From the NCBI RefSeq assembly GCF_000600005.1, contig NZ_CP007446.1, forward strand, positions 2,320,894 to 2,384,893: 64,000 bases of DNA, given 5' to 3'. Positions within the stretch are counted from its first letter, which is position 1. Each line of letters opens with the position of its first letter. A program made the position numbers and the translations under genes. The notes under the pieces are model-generated. The model was not told the origin of the DNA. It saw nothing but the letters and a program-made list of their open reading frames with translations, and ran no database searches. Source of the stretch: Snodgrassella alvi wkB2. Lineage in GTDB: Bacteria > Pseudomonadota > Gammaproteobacteria > Burkholderiales > Neisseriaceae. Shown in pieces: positions 1 through 9,358 of the stretch.

Positions 1-560
1 AAAAGGCGTAATTATTGTTTTTTGTATACTCTATGCTTATTAAAGAATATTTTTACATTTAAATATGCTAAAATCATATAAAAATTCAGATAATAAGCAT
101 CAAACAGTAAATCAAGTTTTTATTGCCTGTACAGAAATAGCCAGTATGACCGGGAGAGTAAGATATATACGGAAATCCGCTATAAAAAAATAATATTAAA
201 TGTCTATCAATTCTGCTGAAAAACCGTACAGTCTTATTACTTACCAGATATGCGTGCTTACTTCGCTATTAATGTTAATAAATAATTGGCCTATTACAGA
301 TAAATTTATTTTATTTATATATTACTAATAGTGTTGCTTAATAGGCATTACCATTTCAATAAAATGTAAAATATATCTACATATACAACAATTTAATAGA
401 AAATTATCCATAAAATAAAATAAGATTTAAAAAAATAAATAAAGTAACAGTATTAGACTTACCTTATTTTAAATTTGTGTTTTCCTATCGATTTCTTTTT
501 TAAAAAAAATTATTAATCGATTTTCTTAACTTATTCAAGTCAATATAAAGGAAATAAAAA
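1..560. other. AT-rich non-coding stretch
   Basis: Very AT-rich sequence with stops in all frames apart from one weak small ORF (200-328, listed separately). No RNA gene, repeat family or mobile element was recognised. The last 20 bases carry the ribosome binding site (AAAGGAA, 547-553) of the following gene, seven bases before its ATG. Confidence 0.6.
200..328 (+). CDS. possible small hydrophobic peptide or gene remnant (42 aa)
   Basis: ATG at 200, TAA at 326-328. The predicted peptide has a polar start (MSINSAEKPYS) followed by a hydrophobic stretch rich in I, L, V, T and Y. That would suit a single membrane segment, or the truncated start of a transporter. There is no clear Shine-Dalgarno sequence. 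I do not recognise it. It may be chance coding in AT-rich DNA or a decayed N-terminus. Confidence 0.2.
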   Translation: MSINSAEKPYSLITYQICVLTSLLMLINNWPITDKFILFIYY

Positions 561-1808
561 ATGAGCACTCAGATCTCTGATAGTCAATCAGAGGCGTTAA
601 ATTTTATCCGCCCCTTGAACAGGCTGGAAAGTGGTATGGCAAATTTGCATACTAATTTTTCAGGAACAACACAATTTACTTTAATTCTGGAGGTTGAAGG
701 TAAACTGGAACCGAGCAGAGTAGAACAGGCTTTACAAATTATCCAAAAGCAATATGAGGCGCTAGCCTCCAAAATTCTTCTACAAGAAAGTCAATGGCAT
801 CTGGTTAAATCCTCTTTATCATTTCCCATAATATTCACCGTCATTACCGTACCGGAATTACCCTCGAATGATGTTCGCTGTTTTGATGAATTGCTGGAAA
901 GAGAGGTAAATGATCCGTTAGATATCCATCAGCAATTATGCAGATTGACCATGCTGAGTCAGGATAATTTTAATCGCCACTTACTGATACTGACACTGGC
1001 TCACGTCATTGCAGACGCCACAGCCGGTCTGAAGATTTTTTCTGAAATATTACGTCTGTCTGCACAAAATTTTTCTGATAAAACTATTGACCGAAATATA
1101 TCTCTGGAAAATGCAGGTTTTAGTTCTGCAAATAAAACAGGGCACAGTTATCCTGATTATCAACAAGCTGTAAAAATGTGGAGTAATTCTGCCAGAGAAA
1201 TCCAAACAGCAAGCTATACGGCCATAATTGAAGCAGAAACTGTTGAAAAATTAAGCTCTATAGCAAGCAGACATAATCTGACCATGAATTCATTATTGAC
1301 TGCCCTGATTCAGCAGACCAATACAGATTTTTTTAAGCTGGATTCGTTTCCCATATTAACTGCGATTAACTGTCATCCTATACTCAACATAGAAGACAGC
1401 TTTACCTGCTTAATTCAGCAAGCAATAACCACCATTTCCGGAGATATTTACACGAGTGCACAGCAAATTAAACAAGATATTCTGGATGCCAAAGCAACAG
1501 TTGCAGCAAATAAAATGCTGTCACCGATAACGTTACAAAATCTGCAAAAAGATTTGGTTTTTATATATACCAATAATGGCCGGATTAACAAAATAACCGT
1601 ACCGCCAAACTTCAAGCTGCATAACTTTCGTACCGGAGCCAATATGAACAGCGGCACGCTGACTGCCACCTTTCATCTGGCTTTTCTTAATGGCTGCCTG
1701 ATACTTTGCCTTTCTTATTACACCAAAATATTACAACGTAAAATTATCAGCCAGTTGATGGAAAGAATTGCCAGACAGCTAACAAATTTCGCCATAAAAG
1801 AGTATTGA
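561..1808 (+). CDS. stand-alone condensation-domain-like acyltransferase
   Basis: A 415-residue protein with the look of the CoA-dependent acyltransferase/condensation-domain superfamily (NRPS condensation domains, PapA-type and alcohol acetyltransferase-like proteins). The key motif is reduced: A147-H148-V-I-A-D152-A, where H148 matches the second, catalytic His of HHxxxDG and D152 the structural Asp. The first His and the Gly are replaced by Ala. No carrier, adenylation or thioesterase domain is attached, and no NRPS gene is nearby. The start is supported by AAAGGAA seven bases upstream. It is monocistronic, flanked by long AT-rich gaps. A role in acylating or esterifying a small molecule or surface glycan is inference, and the substrate cannot be read from sequence. 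Confidence 0.55.
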   Translation: MSTQISDSQSEALNFIRPLNRLESGMANLHTNFSGTTQFTLILEVEGKLEPSRVEQALQIIQKQYEALASKILLQESQWHLVKSSLSFPIIFTVITVPELPSNDVRCFDELLEREVNDPLDIHQQLCRLTMLSQDNFNRHLLILTLAHVIADATAGLKIFSEILRLSAQNFSDKTIDRNISLENAGFSSANKTGHSYPDYQQAVKMWSNSAREIQTASYTAIIEAETVEKLSSIASRHNLTMNSLLTALIQQTNTDFFKLDSFPILTAINCHPILNIEDSFTCLIQQAITTISGDIYTSAQQIKQDILDAKATVAANKMLSPITLQNLQKDLVFIYTNNGRINKITVPPNFKLHNFRTGANMNSGTLTATFHLAFLNGCLILCLSYYTKILQRKIISQLMERIARQLTNFAIKEY

Positions 1809-1937
1809 GCATTTAAAAAATCAATAAATTAAATACTCAAAATATAGCTGCGATTGCTGCATTTGGCTTGGAAAATCCTTGTTTTAAAGATAATGAGTAC
1901 ACCTATATTTCAGATATATCAGCATTTTCTAACAAGG

Positions 1938-1965
1938 AAATCAGGCATTTCTGGCTGATTTTTAT
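1938..1965 (+). terminator. intrinsic terminator-like hairpin after the acyltransferase gene
   Basis: AAATCAG (1938-1944) pairs with CTGATTT (1955-1961) around a 10-base spacer and runs into a T stretch. It lies about 130 bases after the acyltransferase stop codon. The stem is short, so activity is uncertain. Confidence 0.4.
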
Positions 1966-1980
1966 GCTTGCACATCAGTC

Positions 1981-2020
1981 AGCGCCACTATCGATATATT
2001 AAGTTTGATAGTGGCGCTTT
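1981..2020. terminator. strong 12-bp inverted repeat, probable terminator
   Basis: AGCGCCACTATC (1981-1992) is perfectly complementary to GATAGTGGCGCT (2007-2018) with a 14-base loop. It is followed by a short T run. It probably ends transcription from the acyltransferase gene and insulates adhC. Confidence 0.55.
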
Positions 2021-2254
2021 CCGGTTAATAATTTTATTTATACATACAAATATACTATTCATACTAGGATATAAATAAAATTCATTAGAATATCAATATA
2101 AATCAGATTTTTATACTTATAATATTTATTCTGCACAGCTTTTCTGGTCTCATATTCAGACTACCAGACTGGCAATTAAGAATCTGACAATTGATTTATT
2201 GTTGCAATCCCGTTATGTTAGCCGAATACATGCGCTTATTAATTCAGAGGATAG

Positions 2255-3367
<1,113 letters not shown>

Positions 3368-3448
3368 TAATATGCGTATGTGCATACACATTATTAATGT
3401 AATTGCCGGTATTTCATCATGTTATAAACTCAATACGGATCCTTTAAA

Positions 3449-4291
3449 ATGGCTGAAATAACTCTGCAGACCACTCATAAACTGTTTAACGGCGAACAAC
3501 GACGTTACCGGCATTACAGTCACTACAATCAATGTGACATGACATTTTCTGTCTATCTTCCGTCACGTGCCTTACAAGGTTACCGGCTGCCTGTGCTGTA
3601 TTGTCTGGGCGGGCTCACCTGTACTGATGAAAATTTTTCGGTGAAAAGTGGTGCACAGCGTTTTGCTGCTGAATGGGGTATTGTTCTGGTTATGCCGGAT
3701 ACCAGTCCACGCGGTACTGATGTAGCTGATGCTGATGTTTACAATCTGGGACAGGGTGCCGGTTTTTATCTTAATGCTACCCGGCAGCCGTGGGCTCAGC
3801 ATTACCAGATGTATGATTATGTGGTCACAGAACTGCCCGAACTTATCGAAAAACATTTTTCGGTTAATGAACAGCGTAGTTTATGCGGCCACAGTATGGG
3901 CGGTCATGGTGCGCTGATGATTGCCCTGAAAAACCCTCAGCGCTACGTTGCTGTATCGGCATTTGCTCCTATCGCCCATCCGGTAGCCGGAGCATGGGGT
4001 CAGGCAGCATTCTCAACCTATCTGGGAACCAATCAGCAAGACTGGGCTGCATATGACAGTACTGAACTGATCAGCCGGTATCCGTTTTCATTACCAGTTC
4101 TTATCGATCAGGGAAGCGTGGATGAATACTATCCTGAGCAATTAAATCCACAGGATTTCGTTCAGGCAGCCAAAGCCAAAGGCATTAACATTCGGTATCA
4201 GCTGCGTGAAAACTATGATCACAGCTATTATTTTGTCAGTACATTTATAGAAAGCCATATCAGCTTTCATGCCGAAGCATTCGGACTATAA
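3449..4291 (+). CDS. fghA: S-formylglutathione hydrolase
   Basis: Serine hydrolase of the esterase D family (280 aa, normal length). It splits S-formylglutathione into formate and glutathione, the step after AdhC. The nucleophile elbow GHSMGG places the catalytic serine at S149. D225 (in SVDEYY) and H258 (in YDHSYY) complete the expected triad. The family-typical LTCTDENF stretch is near residue 60. It lies 81 bases downstream of adhC and probably shares its transcript. Its stop is only 24 bases from the convergent pyrI stop, with no evident terminator between them. Confidence 0.95.
   Translation: MAEITLQTTHKLFNGEQRRYRHYSHYNQCDMTFSVYLPSRALQGYRLPVLYCLGGLTCTDENFSVKSGAQRFAAEWGIVLVMPDTSPRGTDVADADVYNLGQGAGFYLNATRQPWAQHYQMYDYVVTELPELIEKHFSVNEQRSLCGHSMGGHGALMIALKNPQRYVAVSAFAPIAHPVAGAWGQAAFSTYLGTNQQDWAAYDSTELISRYPFSLPVLIDQGSVDEYYPEQLNPQDFVQAAKAKGINIRYQLRENYDHSYYFVSTFIESHISFHAEAFGL
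4161..4171 (-). other. DNA-uptake-sequence-like 11-mer inside fghA
   Basis: On the minus strand this reads GGCTGCCTGAA. That matches 11 of 12 bases of the AGGCTGCCTGAA uptake-sequence dialect described for Simonsiella. A second exact copy is in the terminator at 44260-44270. A single copy in coding DNA may be chance. Confidence 0.3.
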
Positions 4292-4315
4292 ATCACCAGA
4301 CCAGTAAATTAACAG

Positions 4316-4777
4316 CTAAGCTTCAATCACGGATTCGCGCGCAAACGTTTTTTCACAGTAATGACAGCATAAACGGGTTTCGCCATGGCTCACCCGAACA
4401 GAAAAATGGCTCTTTACCGGTTCTCCATGGCTGGCACAATTGCTGTTCGGACAACGAAACACTTCACTGATACTTTCCGGCAAAGTCAGTGTACGTTTGC
4501 GTACTACCCGAAAATTTTCAATATCATTAACTGTAGCCTGCGGCGCGAACAAAGCCAAGCGGTTAGCCGCAGCATCATCAAGATACTGACCGGAAATTTT
4601 AATAATATCCTTGCTGCCGGTGGATTTACTGCTCAGATTAAACCCTACCGTAACCGCATCACCGGAATGCAGCAATTTAAACTGGCGCAAAATAGTCAGC
4701 CCCTGCCCTACCGGGATGTGATCAATCACAGTACCATCTTTTATTGCCTCAACACTTAGTCTGGTCTGATTCATCAT
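4316..4777 (-). CDS. pyrI: aspartate carbamoyltransferase regulatory chain
   Basis: Allosteric subunit (153 aa, the same length as the E. coli protein) that binds ATP/CTP/UTP and assembles with PyrB trimers into the ATCase holoenzyme. The C-terminal zinc site is intact at C109, C114, C138 and C141, the same numbering as E. coli, so the r-c interface should form. The start lies three bases after the pyrB stop, so translation is probably coupled. Its presence means pyrimidine synthesis here is likely under nucleotide feedback at the enzyme level as well as attenuation at the pyrB leader. Confidence 0.96.
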   Translation of the reverse strand: MMNQTRLSVEAIKDGTVIDHIPVGQGLTILRQFKLLHSGDAVTVGFNLSSKSTGSKDIIKISGQYLDDAAANRLALFAPQATVNDIENFRVVRKRTLTLPESISEVFRCPNSNCASHGEPVKSHFSVRVSHGETRLCCHYCEKTFARESVIEA

Positions 4778-4780
4778 TGT

Positions 4781-5722
4781 TTATCCTTTTGCTCCAACTA
4801 TATCAATATGTTCATTCAGAATCGCCGCCAGAATAGCCTGCCGCGCATACATACCATTATTGGCCTGCTGAAAATAATAAGCATGAATACTGTCATCGAC
4901 ATCTGCATGGATTTCATCCACACGCGGTAAAGGATGCAAAATACGCATATTCGGTTTAGCCTGCCCGAGCATAGCCGCACACAAATTAAAATGACCACTG
5001 ATTCTGGCAAACTCCTGTTCATCGAACCGCTCACGCTGAATACGCGTCATATACAGAATATCTGCCCAGGCCAATGCTTCTTCGAGACTGCCGGAAGTCC
5101 GGTAATGTACGCCATTATCATCCAGCTGCTCACAGATATAAGCAGGCATTGCCAGAGTTGGCGGAGACACAAAAATAAATTCACACCCCCAGCGACTGAG
5201 AGCCTGCGCCAGTGAATGTACAGTACGGCCATATTTCAAATCACCAACTAAAGCAATTTTAAGATTCTGTAAATGCCCCTGCGTTTCATAAATGGTGACT
5301 AAATCCAGCAATGTCTGCGACGGATGCTGATTCGTACCGTCTCCTGCGTTAATAACAGGCACACGGGCAAACTCACTGACTACCCGGGCTGCACCATCTT
5401 TCGGATGACGCATTACAATTGCATCTGCATAATTACTGATAATTCTGGCAGTATCAGCAAGCGTTTCTCCCTTCTTGGCACTGGTATTGGCACCATCAGC
5501 AAAACCAATAACTTTACCGCCCAGCCGCTGGATAGCAGTTTCAAATGACAAACGGGTTCGTGTAGACGGTTCAAAAAAACACGAACCAATTAAACGTCCG
5601 TCTAATAAATCAGCCTGAGGCTGCTGTTTTAACTGTAAAGCGAGCGCCAGCAAAAATTCCAACTGCGCAGTAGATAAATCATTAATAGAAATGAAATGTT
5701 GCCGATACAGCGGATTAGCCAT
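4781..5722 (-). CDS. pyrB: aspartate carbamoyltransferase catalytic chain
   Basis: Catalytic subunit (313 aa) joining carbamoyl phosphate and aspartate, the committed step of UMP synthesis. The carbamoyl-phosphate motif S53-T-R-T-R57 sits in [13 protein letters not shown]. The aspartate-loop region and the C-terminal HPLPRVDEI motif are present. It is the first gene of pyrBI. The leader upstream holds a 20-codon peptide ORF (5793-5855) and an intrinsic terminator (5753-5777), 31 bases before the pyrB ATG. This arrangement is typical of UTP-sensitive attenuation in enterobacterial pyrBI. Confidence 0.97.
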   Translation of the reverse strand: MANPLYRQHFISINDLSTAQLEFLLALALQLKQQPQADLLDGRLIGSCFFEPSTRTRLSFETAIQRLGGKVIGFADGANTSAKKGETLADTARIISNYADAIVMRHPKDGAARVVSEFARVPVINAGDGTNQHPSQTLLDLVTIYETQGHLQNLKIALVGDLKYGRTVHSLAQALSRWGCEFIFVSPPTLAMPAYICEQLDDNGVHYRTSGSLEEALAWADILYMTRIQRERFDEQEFARISGHFNLCAAMLGQAKPNMRILHPLPRVDEIHADVDDSIHAYYFQQANNGMYARQAILAAILNEHIDIVGAKG

Positions 5723-5752
5723 AATTTAACCTTCAGCATTTATCAATAGGCA

Positions 5753-5777
5753 CAAAAAAACCCGTCTTCAAACGGGT
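5753..5777 (-). terminator. pyrBI attenuator (intrinsic terminator)
   Basis: On the minus strand ACCCGT and ACGGGT form a tight stem (5760-5765 with 5772-5777) and are followed by seven T residues. It lies between the predicted pyr promoter and the pyrB ATG. It is therefore an in-leader terminator, not an end-of-gene terminator, and most simply acts as an attenuator of pyrBI. Confidence 0.85.
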
Positions 5778-5792
5778 AAAATCTTACGGAAA

Positions 5793-5855
5793 TTAGCTGT
5801 ACTGATGTAATACCTGTTCCAGACAACCTTGAACATCTGCTGCCAGTATCCGCAT
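5793..5855 (-). CDS. putative pyrBI leader peptide (20 aa)
   Basis: ATG at 5855, TAA at 5793-5795. It encodes MRILAADVQGCLEQVLHQYS. An in-frame GTG directly precedes the ATG, and GGGA lies about 8-11 bases upstream. The stop is about 15 bases before the attenuator stem, so a ribosome following RNA polymerase closely would cover the region leading into the hairpin, as in E. coli pyrL. The peptide sequence shows no resemblance to E. coli PyrL that I can see. What is expected to matter is the coupling, with the T-rich stretch between stop and stem as the pause region. Confidence 0.55.
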   Translation of the reverse strand: MRILAADVQGCLEQVLHQYS

Positions 5856-5890
5856 CACGCTATCATTCCCGTAATAATAAATTAATACAA

Positions 5891-5919
5891 ATTATCGCAT
5901 AAACAGCGCAATGATAAAA
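5891..5919 (-). promoter_or_regulatory. predicted pyrBI promoter
   Basis: Minus strand TGC-GATAAT (5891-5899) is an extended -10 element. A poor -35 (TTTTAT, 5914-5919) sits 17 bases upstream. The start point would be near 5884, about 30 bases before the leader ATG. The divergent priA gene begins 30-60 bases beyond it. Confidence 0.5.
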
Positions 5920-5951
5920 GCTGACCAAATTGAGTTACAATCAGCATTTCA

Positions 5952-8156
5952 TTGCCTTTTTTATTTCTGCTTACATTGATTTACCATCAACTGGCACTGA
6001 ATGTGCCCCTGTATTCACTGCTTACTTATGCCCATACCACAGCCCTGCCCGCCGGTACACGGGTAGCAGTACGCTTCCGCAAACGTCTGGTGGCCGCCAT
6101 AGTATGGGAAAGTAATGTAGAACCTGAAATTGATATCAGCAAAATACGACCAATAGAATCAGTGCTTTCTGATGACTGGCAATTGCCTGAAGACTGGCGC
6201 ACATTACTCAGTTTTACTGCCCGCTATTATCACTATCCTCTCGGGCAGGCAGTAATGGCGGCGTTGCCGAAGGGACTGCGTCAGCCTGAAGTCGTGCAAC
6301 TACCCCGACCGGAAGTGATTTACACGTTAAATGCTCTGGGGCGTGAACAGCCTCCTCCACCGGCACGCTTTCACAAACAAAATGCATTATGGCAACATCT
6401 GCAAACAACATCTGCTACATTACAACAACTTAAGACCATACATTCTCAGGCTGCACATTATCTTAATCAGTGGCAACTACAAGGCTGGATACAGACTACT
6501 TCAGTTCCGGCCTGCGGCAGCATTCCGGAAAGCCGGCATCAGCTTAATCAGCAACAATTGCTTGCCAGTACAACAGTACAGAATAAATTCGGCCAGTTTG
6601 CTCCGTTTCTGTTATATGGCATTACAGGCAGCGGCAAAACAGAAGTTTATTTCGACATCATGGCCAAAATATTGCAGCAGGGCAAACAGGTTTTATTTCT
6701 GCTGCCCGAAATCAATCTGACCCCGCAATTGTTGCAGCGTGTGCGCCAGCGATTTCCACATACTGTTACTGCTCTGCTGCACAGTCAGACTGCTGCCGGA
6801 CAACGGACAACCAGTTATCTTCAGGCTGCACTCGGACAGGCAGCTTTAATCATTGGCACCCGACTGGCTGTTTTCACTCCCATGCATAATCTGGGATTAA
6901 TTGTAGTCGATGAAGAACATGATTACTCATTTAAGCAGGAAAGCGAACTGCGTTATCAGGCACGGGATCTGGCTGTGTGGCGTGCGCAGCAGGCAGGATG
7001 TCCTATTGTACTGGGCAGTGCCACTCCATCTCTGGAAAGCTGGTATAAAGCCCAGCAAAAAGATTATCAACTACTGCAATTAAGCGAACGCGCCCATATC
7101 AGTGCTCAATTACCGCAAATTCATCTGGTAGATATTCGCCGGTTACCACTGGATAATGGTTTGAGCGATATTATCAAACAAAAATTACAGACCAATTTTG
7201 CCAATGGTGGCTTAAGTATGGTCTATCTGAACCGTCGCGGCTTTGCTCCGGCTTTATTCTGCGCCGCCTGCGGGCATACTTTCGGCTGCCCTAACTGCTC
7301 GGCCAAGATGGTTTTACATCAGCATGCCGGTCAGCTGCGCTGTCATCACTGTGATTTTCACCAGCGTATTCCACATTGTTGCCCGAAATGCGGTAATCAG
7401 GATTTAACGGCTGTCGGACAAGGAACACAACGCATTGAAGAAAACCTGCAATATCTGTTACCTAAGGCACGTATTCTGCGGGTAGACCGCGACAGCACCG
7501 CCCACCGGCAGGATTGGTCAGATATTTACAGTAAAATCATTAACCGGCAGGTAGATATTCTGATCGGCACCCAGATGCTGGCCAAAGGTCATGATTTTCC
7601 GCAATTGAATCTGGTTGTTGTTTTAAATGCAGATAACAGTCTTTACAGTGCGGACTTTCGCGCACCAGAACGCTTGTTTGCCGAATTGATGCAAGTAAGC
7701 GGCCGTGCCGGCAGAGCAGAATGCAGTGGCGAAGTCTGGGTACAAACCAGACAACCCGAACACAAAGTTTATCAGGCATTGGCTGCACAAAATTATGTTA
7801 CCTTTGCAACAGCAGAACTGACGGAAAGACAGGAACTGGGCATGCCACCTTTCAGCTATATGGCAGCTATTCATGCTGACGCCAGAACCATGCGTGAAGC
7901 ACAAGAACTCCTGCGACAGGCATTACAGGGTATCAGACAGCAACAATCTTTACCGCCCAGTGTCAGTATTTTAGGACCAGTACCAATGTTAATGGCACGG
8001 CTGGCCGGTTATGAACGGGCACAGGTCTTTCTGGAAAGTCATAACCGGCGCGAATTACATCACAGCATTACAATATGGCAAAGCTGGCTATTGCATCTGG
8101 AAAAAACCAGCCCACACACACGCTGGCTGATCGATGTAGATCCGCTGGAAATGTAA
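5952..8156 (+). CDS. priA: primosomal protein N' (replication restart helicase)
   Basis: 3'-5' DNA helicase that recognises stalled forks and reloads the replisome. Helicase motif I (GSGKTE) is near residue 225, the DEEH box near 320, and the zinc-binding cysteine array (CAACGHTFGCPNC, CHHC, CPKCG) at about 436-475. A 734-residue reading starts at TTG 5952. A second TTG at 5976 would give 726 residues starting LIYHQLALNVPL, which matches the usual PriA N-terminus better. No ATG is available at the front. It is divergent from pyrBI and convergent with the glycosyltransferase at 8271, with a strong hairpin between them. Confidence 0.93.
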   Translation: MPFLFLLTLIYHQLALNVPLYSLLTYAHTTALPAGTRVAVRFRKRLVAAIVWESNVEPEIDISKIRPIESVLSDDWQLPEDWRTLLSFTARYYHYPLGQAVMAALPKGLRQPEVVQLPRPEVIYTLNALGREQPPPPARFHKQNALWQHLQTTSATLQQLKTIHSQAAHYLNQWQLQGWIQTTSVPACGSIPESRHQLNQQQLLASTTVQNKFGQFAPFLLYGITGSGKTEVYFDIMAKILQQGKQVLFLLPEINLTPQLLQRVRQRFPHTVTALLHSQTAAGQRTTSYLQAALGQAALIIGTRLAVFTPMHNLGLIVVDEEHDYSFKQESELRYQARDLAVWRAQQAGCPIVLGSATPSLESWYKAQQKDYQLLQLSERAHISAQLPQIHLVDIRRLPLDNGLSDIIKQKLQTNFANGGLSMVYLNRRGFAPALFCAACGHTFGCPNCSAKMVLHQHAGQLRCHHCDFHQRIPHCCPKCGNQDLTAVGQGTQRIEENLQYLLPKARILRVDRDSTAHRQDWSDIYSKIINRQVDILIGTQMLAKGHDFPQLNLVVVLNADNSLYSADFRAPERLFAELMQVSGRAGRAECSGEVWVQTRQPEHKVYQALAAQNYVTFATAELTERQELGMPPFSYMAAIHADARTMREAQELLRQALQGIRQQQSLPPSVSILGPVPMLMARLAGYERAQVFLESHNRRELHHSITIWQSWLLHLEKTSPHTRWLIDVDPLEM

Positions 8157-8212
8157 TTATGATGCCATTCGAATTATAAGCATACATTCATTCATTTTTA
8201 CCCTATCTGTAA

Positions 8213-8250
8213 CAAAAACTGGTCATCAGCCAGATTGGCAGATGACCAGT
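8213..8250 (-). terminator. terminator of the glycosyltransferase gene, facing priA
   Basis: ACTGGTCATC (8218-8227) pairs with GATGACCAGT (8241-8250), with an inner GCCA/TGGC helix. On the minus strand the stem is followed by five T residues, so it terminates the 8271-9167 gene. On the plus strand it may also slow priA read-through. Confidence 0.75.
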
Positions 8251-8270
8251 AATCAGATTTAACTGATAAC

Positions 8271-9167
8271 TTATTCGCGTCCACGCAGACTATGCCAAAC
8301 ACGTGAAAGTAATGGTTTTTGTTTTTTCTGGCGAGTAACTTCATTGCCATCATAACCTACTTGAGATTCCTTAGGGAAAGCACCAAAAGGTTCCACAGCA
8401 TAATTTTCCAGCTTATAGCCGGCATCCAGAGCTTCCTGATAGTACTGGTCAAACAGCTCAACCAGATCTTTACGCGGATGAGGCAGAATATCACTATCAA
8501 ACCAATGTTTCTGACCAGCTGCAGCCAAACGCGGGATTGAATACTTATGACTAAATTGGGTACCCATATCCGAATAATGCAAAATTTTCATCTGCTCGAT
8601 CGGCATACCTTCACCATCGACACAATTCCATGCAGCTGTATAAGCCTGTACCCATTCAGGATGCTCTTTAAACTTAGCCATCATTTTCTTATGCGAATCA
8701 GGGTCAGCACGCAGCGTAGCCTGTTCCGGCAATTTAGCTTTAGCTTTCGCACAATCCCAGACACAAGTACACAAGCGGGTAAAGCGTTTGCCCTTGGCAT
8801 GATCATGCACTTCCTTGGCAGCAACAATTGCTTCACCTTCAATAGGATGCTCCCAAAGTTCGGCTAAATCAGCCAGAATAATCATATCTGCATCCATATA
8901 AATAGCCCGGCCTTCATAATTGCAGGCAGCAGGAATACCCCAGCGGAAACCTGAAAACGGTGTTGCCCATTTTTCAGTATGCCAGCCGGCACCAGACTGC
9001 GGATCAGAGTACCAGGGGCTTTCCGGGTCATGACTTAACTGCATCCAGATAATTTCCACTGGCCGCGATGTATGTTTATGGATGCTGTAATCCACCACCA
9101 TCATCTGTTCCAGATCACAGTTATTCGGGTCACAACCCACAAAGACCTTAATTACATCGTTGCTCAT
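8271..9167 (-). CDS. DxD-type glycosyltransferase (GT-A fold, GT8-like)
   Basis: A 298-residue soluble protein with an N-terminal nucleotide-sugar binding start (IKVFVGCDP) and a clear metal-binding motif, YMDADMIIL, with D92-A-D94. The C-terminal region holds a conserved-looking HYSDMGTQ stretch. The layout resembles family 8 or related GT-A transferases that add hexoses to LOS cores, but the donor and acceptor cannot be read from sequence. The start is supported by GGGAG eight bases before ATG. It is a single-gene unit with its own terminator, 3 kb from the main glycan region. Confidence 0.65.
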   Translation of the reverse strand: MSNDVIKVFVGCDPNNCDLEQMMVVDYSIHKHTSRPVEIIWMQLSHDPESPWYSDPQSGAGWHTEKWATPFSGFRWGIPAACNYEGRAIYMDADMIILADLAELWEHPIEGEAIVAAKEVHDHAKGKRFTRLCTCVWDCAKAKAKLPEQATLRADPDSHKKMMAKFKEHPEWVQAYTAAWNCVDGEGMPIEQMKILHYSDMGTQFSHKYSIPRLAAAGQKHWFDSDILPHPRKDLVELFDQYYQEALDAGYKLENYAVEPFGAFPKESQVGYDGNEVTRQKKQKPLLSRVWHSLRGRE

Positions 9168-9358
9168 GCATATACTCCCGATTTGCTTACGTTATAAAGA
9201 TAATTGTAATCTTACCGCAAAAATACCAGTAAAAATGATAATATTAATCAAGTAATATTTGACATGAAACAAATAATTCCAATCAAATTTATAAATATCA
9301 GACCGGTAGATACCTATTATCAGGTATTAATTCGTTTTAATATGGGCAAGTTAACAGA

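Noticed and set aside
1888-1960. Short ATG-initiated reading frame (about 21 codons) after the acyltransferase gene
   Set aside because: No ribosome binding site, and its end forms the stem of a terminator-like hairpin.
4385-4759. 124-codon plus-strand ORF antisense to pyrI
   Set aside because: Lies entirely within pyrI, which has an intact zinc site and normal length. No independent support.
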